Below are positions 60,234 through 64,000 of a DNA stretch of 64,000 nucleotides, in pieces. The notes below the pieces were generated by a model. That model ran no database searches, had not been told where the DNA came from, and was given only the letters and a program-made list of their open reading frames with translations. The position numbers and the translations under genes were made by a program. The stretch is from assembly GCF_021650975.2 (NCBI RefSeq), contig NZ_CP091285.1:2728001-2792000 (forward strand), written 5' to 3'. The stretch comes from Flavobacterium jumunjinense (GTDB lineage: Bacteria > Bacteroidota > Bacteroidia > Flavobacteriales > Flavobacteriaceae). Position 1 is the stretch's first letter. The number at the start of each line of letters is the position of its first letter.

Positions 60234-61628
60234 TTATTTTTTTGATAATTCGTCAACTTTCGTTTTCAACTTTTCAATTTCTTTATTTTGTTCAATTAGG
60301 TAAAGTGTAAGCTCTTCTACTTTTTGAAGTAAAATAGCATTCATTTCACCCAATTTTAAACCATTCTCTTTAATTTCTTGTGCAGAAGGTACTTCTGGTA
60401 AATGTTTGTTTTCTTTAGTATAAGCTTCTACTTCTTGTAGTGTAGGCATTTTATAATCACTTTTTAAAGTAGAGTAACCATCATAATATTTCTCAAAAAC
60501 ATAATCAGGAGCAATATTTAAATCTATTCTTACTTCTTTTGCATGGATATCTCCGTTTACAGTAAGCTTAGCGTCTGGATTATTTGTTCCAATACCTACT
60601 TTTCCCCAGTCATAATAACTCATAGTAACGTTGTTGTTTTTCCAAATTTCTATTGCAGGAGTTGGATTACTAACCAAGTCTTGAGATATCCCAATTGATA
60701 AAGATCCTGAGTTCTTTTTTAAACGAATCTCCGCAGAATATGCATTAGTATTAAGATCTGTAGAATTAGAAGGAGTAAAACCAAATCCAATTATGTCATG
60801 GCCTCCAGAAGAAAATGTGAAATTATTTCCTATTTGTAATTTTTCAGTTGGCTCAACTGTTCCAATACCAACATTACCAGATTCAGTTTTAATTACCATA
60901 GCATCTGTATAGGCGTGTGCGTTATGTCTTGTTCCAAACCTTAGACTAGTAGTTCCATTACCGTTATCAGTTCCATAAATTTTGGCTCCAAAACCGTTAC
61001 CCCAGGGAGAGTTTAAGAACTCAACGCCATGTGGAAGACTTAATGTCGAGCCTAAAAGAGTAAGTTTAGGTTCGTTATTTGTATATACTTGTGGAGCTAA
61101 TAAAGCAAATCTTGATGTGTAATTACTAGTTTCTCCGAATCGATTAAAATCAATATATGGTGTTGCTGTTGCTGTATTCGCATTTAATACAAATGCTCCT
61201 CCCTGATCAGGAGTTAGTTCTGAATTCCCAAAAAGAAATTTTTGATTTGTTTTTATATCTCCATTTACATGTAATGAGGCATTAGGATTATCTAATCCAA
61301 TACCTACATTTCCATCTCTATTTATTCTTAATCTAGCTTGACTATTTGTAAAGAAATCTATTCCAAAAAAACCAGACAAATAAGTATTCGTTCCATTGTT
61401 ATATGCATTTCCATTTGATTTGTTATAAAACCCAAACCCATAACCATTAATGAATTTTGAACTATATAAAAAGCCATCGGTATCCCCAGAGCCCCAGAAT
61501 TTAACACCAGGTGAAGGAGTTGCAGCAGTGGCATCCATAATTCTTAACCCAGTTTGAGAAGGATATTGTCCGAAAATTAAATTAGACAAAATAAGGGTAA
61601 TTGTTAAAAAAAAATATTTATTATTCAT
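60234..61628 (-). CDS. Secreted tail-fibre-like protein with C-terminal trimeric coiled coil
   Basis: 464 residues. Signal peptide (LILSNLIFGQ). Repeats of the form VGIGxxxPxxxLxVNGDI near residues 108, 252 and 350 (NVGIGLDNPNASLHVNGDIK, KVGIGTNNPDAKLTVNGDIH). The end, MPTLQEVEAYTKENKHLPEV ... LGEMNAILLQKVEELTLYLI, is the phage-tail/flavobacterial surface-protein chaperone-type tail with a coiled coil. Cell-surface adhesin or fibre is the usual reading. It lacks a T9SS type A tail. Confidence 0.75.
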   Translation of the reverse strand: MNNKYFFLTITLILSNLIFGQYPSQTGLRIMDATAATPSPGVKFWGSGDTDGFLYSSKFINGYGFGFYNKSNGNAYNNGTNTYLSGFFGIDFFTNSQARLRINRDGNVGIGLDNPNASLHVNGDIKTNQKFLFGNSELTPDQGGAFVLNANTATATPYIDFNRFGETSNYTSRFALLAPQVYTNNEPKLTLLGSTLSLPHGVEFLNSPWGNGFGAKIYGTDNGNGTTSLRFGTRHNAHAYTDAMVIKTESGNVGIGTVEPTEKLQIGNNFTFSSGGHDIIGFGFTPSNSTDLNTNAYSAEIRLKKNSGSLSIGISQDLVSNPTPAIEIWKNNNVTMSYYDWGKVGIGTNNPDAKLTVNGDIHAKEVRIDLNIAPDYVFEKYYDGYSTLKSDYKMPTLQEVEAYTKENKHLPEVPSAQEIKENGLKLGEMNAILLQKVEELTLYLIEQNKEIEKLKTKVDELSKK

Positions 61629-61793
61629 TGATAAGAAGTTAAATTTAATACTTAGTGCGGCAAAAGTACTATATTTTATTTTTTTGTAATAATAATAATC
61701 TTAATAAAATCTAAAAGAATAGATTATTTGACTTATTCACAGTGCTTAATTTAGTTTTTTTATAAAAAGTTATCGTTAAAATATAAAAACACC
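61629..61793. other. Short AT-rich spacer
   Basis: Between the surface-protein start and the riboswitch promoter; CAAAAGTA (61662-61669) may be part of the minus-strand promoter. Nothing else seen. Confidence 0.3.
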
Positions 61794-61801
61794 TACATTT
61801 G
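61794..61801 (+). promoter_or_regulatory. Bacteroidota -7 element before the cobalamin riboswitch
   Basis: TACATTTG just upstream of the riboswitch, as expected for its transcription start. Confidence 0.55.
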
Positions 61802-61802
61802 C

Positions 61803-62050
61803 ACTCGAATTTTGGTTGTTGTTTCGGAGTCAATCCAAACCGCATTAAAAGGGAATTAGGTGCAATACCTAAGCTGTTCCCGCAACTGTAAGCTAAAAAG
61901 CTTGTTATTATCTACATACCACTGTTGGATAATTTAGAATTTAGAATTTAGAATTTAGAAAGTATATTACTTCTAGTTTCTTACCTCTAACTTCTAACTT
62001 TAAAAATGGGAAGGTGAATAACAAGACGCAAGCCAGGAGACCTGCCACTT
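61803..62050 (+). promoter_or_regulatory. Cobalamin (B12) riboswitch
   Basis: Classic core: GGGAATTAGGTGCAATACC (61851-61869), CCCGCAACTGTAAGC (61879-61893) and the B12 box GCAAGCCAGGAGACCTGCC (62028-62046). CTTGTTATT (61901-61909) pairs with AATAACAAG (62017-62025). About 107 bases between those arms include four TTTAGAA units. It should lower expression of the following btuB-type receptor when adenosylcobalamin is plentiful. Confidence 0.95.
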
Positions 62051-62141
62051 TCATTAAGTAACAAACTTTCGGGAAAAAAAGTTTGAGTATGGGTAAATTC
62101 TATGCTTTTCTCCCTATTTATTAAAACTATTATTAACTAAA

Positions 62142-64000
62142 ATGAACATTAAGTTTATTAGATGGAGTGTGTGTGCAGCATTCTTAACGAGTATTTCTTA
62201 TGCACAAGAAATTGATACTTTAAAAGTAAATCAATTGAATGAAGTTGTTGTATCTGATACAAAATTCGAGCAAAAAAGAGAAAAATCAGGAAAAATTATT
62301 GATGTAATTTCTACAAAAGATCTAGAAGCTAGAAAAGGACAATCTGTAGCTCAAGTGCTAAATCAAGTAGCAGGTTTAGAGGTTAACGGAAGTAATAGTT
62401 CGGCAGGTAAAAATTTAGAATACTACATTAGAGGAGGAAGAAGCCGTCAAGTGTTGATTATTATTGATGGTAATCCTGTAAATGATGCAACAAGTATCGC
62501 TTCTACTTATGATTTACGTTTGTTGCCTGTAGAGCAAATTGAGAAAATTGAAATTTTAAAAGGATCGTCAAGTGTATTATATGGTTCTGGGGCTGCTACG
62601 GGTGTAATTAGTATTACTACAAAAAAAGCAAAGAAAGATAAATTATCGGGGAATGCTTACTTCAATATTGGTACACAAAATACAGTTGAAAAAACAAACC
62701 TAAATGGTCAAGAATTTAATCAAGGATTTGGTGTAAACGGAAACATTGGTAAGTTGAGTTTTAATACAACTCTAAATAGTACTGAGGTGGATGGTTTTAG
62801 TCAGGCAACAGGAGACAACTTTGAAAGAGATTATTTTTCAAGGATTAATTTAAATCAACAATTAGGATATAAATATTCAGAAAAATTAAAATTAGACGCG
62901 TTTATTAATTACGATAAGTTAATTTCTGAGAACGATTTGGGAGCTTTTCAAGATTCTGATGTAGATAAATATGATGCAGAACAGGTAAGAGTTGGTTTTA
63001 GACCTAATTATAAATATAATAAAGGAGAAGCCTATTTAAATGTTGCTTTTGCTAATCTAGAGCGTAATTATGATTCCTATAGTTCATGGGCAATGACAAC
63101 CGATGAAACATATTATAAGTCTAGAACCATTAATGCAGATTTAGTGAATAAATTAGATTTGTTTAAAGGGTTTCACTTAATTACAGGAGTTCAATCTCAA
63201 TTCATGGATATGTTTCAAACAGGTGCTTTGGGAGAAGTAGATAATAAAATAACAAAGTTTAATGTAGTAGACCCTTATTTTACAGCAGTTTATAATAGCG
63301 ATTTTGGATTGAACGTAAATGCTGGTGCGCGTTTAAATATTCATAGTAAATATGGAAGTAATTTGGTTTATAATGTGAACCCTTCATTCTACCTAGAAAA
63401 ATATAAACTAAGAGTATTGTCATCATTTAGTACTGCATATATTACGCCAACCTTGTATCAGTTATATTCTCAATATGGGAATTTAGAATTAAAACCAGAA
63501 GAAAATGCAACAGCAGAAGTAGGGTTTGAAAAAAGTTTCTTAAATAATAAAATAGTTTTAAATGCAGTTGGATTTTATAGAGTAGAAGAAAACAAAATGA
63601 ATTTTATTTCTTTATCTGCAGCTCCATGGGGACAATACCAAAATGTTGAAAATAAAATTAATGCAAAAGGTATTGAAACAAATGTAACTTATTCTCCAAT
63701 TGAGAAAATTAAAGTAACAGCGAATTATACTTTTACAGAAGTAGAAAATGAAGATAAATTACTACAGTTAATTCCTAAACATAAATTCAATGCAGGAGTA
63801 GATGTTGCGATTACGAATAAATTGAAATGGTCTGCACAGTATCAGTATACCAATCAAAAAATCGATTTATTTTATAATTCAGCTATTTCTGCTACTCAAA
63901 AAATCGATTTAGATTCATATCAAATTGTAAATTCAAATATTTCTTATAAATTAAATAATTATACTTCTTTTTTTGCAGGTGTAACCAATTTGTTAGATGT
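62142..64000 (+). CDS. btuB: BtuB-type TonB-dependent cobalamin receptor, 5' part
   Basis: ATG at 62142, followed by about 620 residues open to the window end. Signal peptide ISYAQ; TonB box region (LNEVVVSDTKFEQKREKSGK); plug LEARKGQSVAQVLNQVAGLE, YYIRGGRSRQVLIIIDGNPV, LPVEQIEKIEILKGSSSVLY and TGVISITTKKA, then barrel strands. The preceding cobalamin riboswitch assigns the substrate. Its C-terminal strands lie beyond the window. Confidence 0.95.
   Translation, partial: MNIKFIRWSVCAAFLTSISYAQEIDTLKVNQLNEVVVSDTKFEQKREKSGKIIDVISTKDLEARKGQSVAQVLNQVAGLEVNGSNSSAGKNLEYYIRGGRSRQVLIIIDGNPVNDATSIASTYDLRLLPVEQIEKIEILKGSSSVLYGSGAATGVISITTKKAKKDKLSGNAYFNIGTQNTVEKTNLNGQEFNQGFGVNGNIGKLSFNTTLNSTEVDGFSQATGDNFERDYFSRINLNQQLGYKYSEKLKLDAFINYDKLISENDLGAFQDSDVDKYDAEQVRVGFRPNYKYNKGEAYLNVAFANLERNYDSYSSWAMTTDETYYKSRTINADLVNKLDLFKGFHLITGVQSQFMDMFQTGALGEVDNKITKFNVVDPYFTAVYNSDFGLNVNAGARLNIHSKYGSNLVYNVNPSFYLEKYKLRVLSSFSTAYITPTLYQLYSQYGNLELKPEENATAEVGFEKSFLNNKIVLNAVGFYRVEENKMNFISLSAAPWGQYQNVENKINAKGIETNVTYSPIEKIKVTANYTFTEVENEDKLLQLIPKHKFNAGVDVAITNKLKWSAQYQYTNQKIDLFYNSAISATQKIDLDSYQIVNSNISYKLNNYTSFFAGVTNLLD

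Overview
The window looks like a chromosomal segment of a Flavobacterium-like member of the Flavobacteriaceae (Bacteroidota). The DNA is strongly AT-rich. Many genes have the Bacteroidota -7 element TAnnTTTG upstream. There are many SusC/BtuB-type outer-membrane receptors and lipoproteins, type IX secretion (T9SS) sorting tails, the type-B ribosomal protein L31, and families typical of the phylum (DUF4199, DUF2147, DUF5522, GxxExxY). No rRNA, tRNA, CRISPR array or prophage was recognised.

Layout. 1-9 kb: end of a TonB-dependent receptor, two secreted unknowns, then a minus-strand run of DUF2971, DUF2147, an MsbA-like ABC exporter, phosphoglucomutase, a membrane glycosyltransferase and DUF4199. 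9-12.6 kb: L31, a GlmU-like nucleotidyltransferase and a histidine decarboxylase. 12.6-14.05 kb: an intact IS3/IS150-type insertion sequence with a visible A AAA AAG slip site and an AATT target duplication. 14-23.4 kb: a serine hydrolase, DUF721, a T9SS-exported VCBS/ASPIC protein beside a di-haem lipoprotein, thioesterase, isoaspartyl peptidase and RmuC.

23.4-25.4 kb: a lone 501-aa reverse transcriptase (YSDD) preceded on its own strand by about 330-470 nt of non-coding DNA with strong hairpins. This layout matches defence reverse transcriptases that use a private ncRNA (DRT2/DRT9-like). 26-30 kb: rRNA pseudouridine synthase, secreted surface proteins and dienelactone hydrolase. 30-32 kb: an ABC ATPase for siderophore/B12-type uptake, then eight tandem units of about 91 bp with inverted ends. 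The same ends bracket an adjacent GxxExxY gene, so the short units look like internally deleted forms of a GxxExxY-encoding element.

32-42 kb: variable accessory DNA with a degenerate GyrB-like protein, lipoproteins, duplicated gene tails, a relic T9SS tail, a 21-bp minisatellite and palindromes. 42.3-46.2 kb: a compact defence-like block of cassette form. An ATPase plus DUF4435 pair of PARIS (AriA/AriB) type and a RES-domain protein are separated and bounded by attC-like imperfect palindromes. 46-52 kb: repeat-rich DNA with a few secreted proteins and a haem lipoprotein.

52-64 kb: cobalamin uptake and assembly. BtuF and BtuC lie on the minus strand. CobU, an ATP-PPase, a BluB-CobT fusion, CobS and CobC lie on the plus strand. 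A cobalamin riboswitch follows, in front of a BtuB-type receptor that runs off the window. Together these would import corrinoids, make dimethylbenzimidazole and attach the lower ligand; the BtuD-like ATPase may be the one 20 kb away at 30 kb.
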